Source: Chloroflexota bacterium (GTDB taxonomy: Bacteria > Chloroflexota > UBA6077). Taken from it: 7,093 nucleotides of DNA. Location of the stretch: assembly GCA_021786215.1 (NCBI GenBank), contig JAJYNT010000271.1, forward strand, positions 1 to 7,093, read 5' to 3'. The position numbers and the translations under genes were made by a program. This document shows, in pieces, positions 6,969 to 7,093 of the stretch (the stretch's first letter is position 1; the number at the start of each line of letters is the position of its first letter). The notes beneath the pieces were generated by a model. That model saw only the letters and a program-made list of their open reading frames with translations, made no database searches and had not been told where the DNA came from.

Positions 6969-7093
6969 TCAACTGAGCTGTCCGGCCCCGACCTCTCTAC
7001 TATCGGCCGAAGCGACGAAAACCCATTGGTAGGCGAACAGGCCCGGCATCAAGCGAAGCCCTGCCTGCTGCAGCGGTTGCACCGCCACGGCCA
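6969..7093 (-). CDS. 3' end of an unidentified gene upstream of the glycosyltransferase gene (partial)
   Basis: The last 40 codons of a minus-strand gene enter from the right edge and stop at TGA (6971-6969). The frame has strong G/C preference at third positions, unlike the other open frame here, and reads as a plausible protein end with a hydrophobic, aromatic stretch PGLFAYQWVFVAS. The stop overlaps a possible TTG start and lies two bases before the ATG of the glycosyltransferase gene, a typical operon junction. I do not recognise the family from this short piece. Composition suggests a strand-rich or membrane-edge C-terminus, but that is a guess. Confidence 0.55.
   Translation of the reverse strand, partial: AVAVQPLQQAGLRLMPGLFAYQWVFVASADSREVGAGQLS

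Overview
This is a GC-rich bacterial window, nearly all of it coding, with three complete signalling genes and one complete membrane glycosyltransferase gene. No mobile element, CRISPR array, tRNA or rRNA was seen. The taxon cannot be fixed from the sequence alone. A two-HAMP chemoreceptor of this style and a GT39/ArnT-like protein of this style are both, from memory, common in Chloroflexota and similar environmental lineages. I hold that only as a weak suggestion.

Layout: (1) 22-2112 (+) is a transmembrane methyl-accepting chemotaxis receptor with a GTG start, a four-helix-bundle-type periplasmic sensor, two HAMP units and a long signalling coiled coil. (2) 2113-2452 is a 340-base intergenic region with two strong stem-loops, then an AT-rich promoter-like stretch. 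(3) 2453-3739 (+) is a soluble hybrid histidine kinase with an NtrB-like H box, HATPase_c and a C-terminal receiver, but no recognisable sensor domain. (4) 3749-4441 (-) is an OmpR/PhoB-family response regulator closest in style to KdpE. It converges on the kinase gene with only 9 bases between the two stop codons. (5) 4442-4662 is an intergenic region with a candidate promoter for the regulator and an 8-base repeat spaced by exactly 80 bases. (6) 4663-6966 (-) is a polytopic GT-C glycosyltransferase with an unusual, roughly 180-residue extracytoplasmic insert after the first membrane helix. (7) 6969-7093 (-) is the 3' end of another gene, whose TGA stop sits 2 bases before the glycosyltransferase ATG.

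How the genes fit together: the chemoreceptor is an input to a CheA/CheW array encoded elsewhere. The kinase and the convergent regulator could form a two-component pair, but nothing in the sequence proves it, and the kinase already has its own receiver. The glycosyltransferase and the truncated upstream gene look like one transcription unit that may act in cell-envelope glycan or lipid modification. Most genes belong to well-known families. The less ordinary points are the switch-like hairpin after the receptor gene, the sensorless hybrid kinase, the extra glycosyltransferase domain and the uncharacterised gene running off the right edge.
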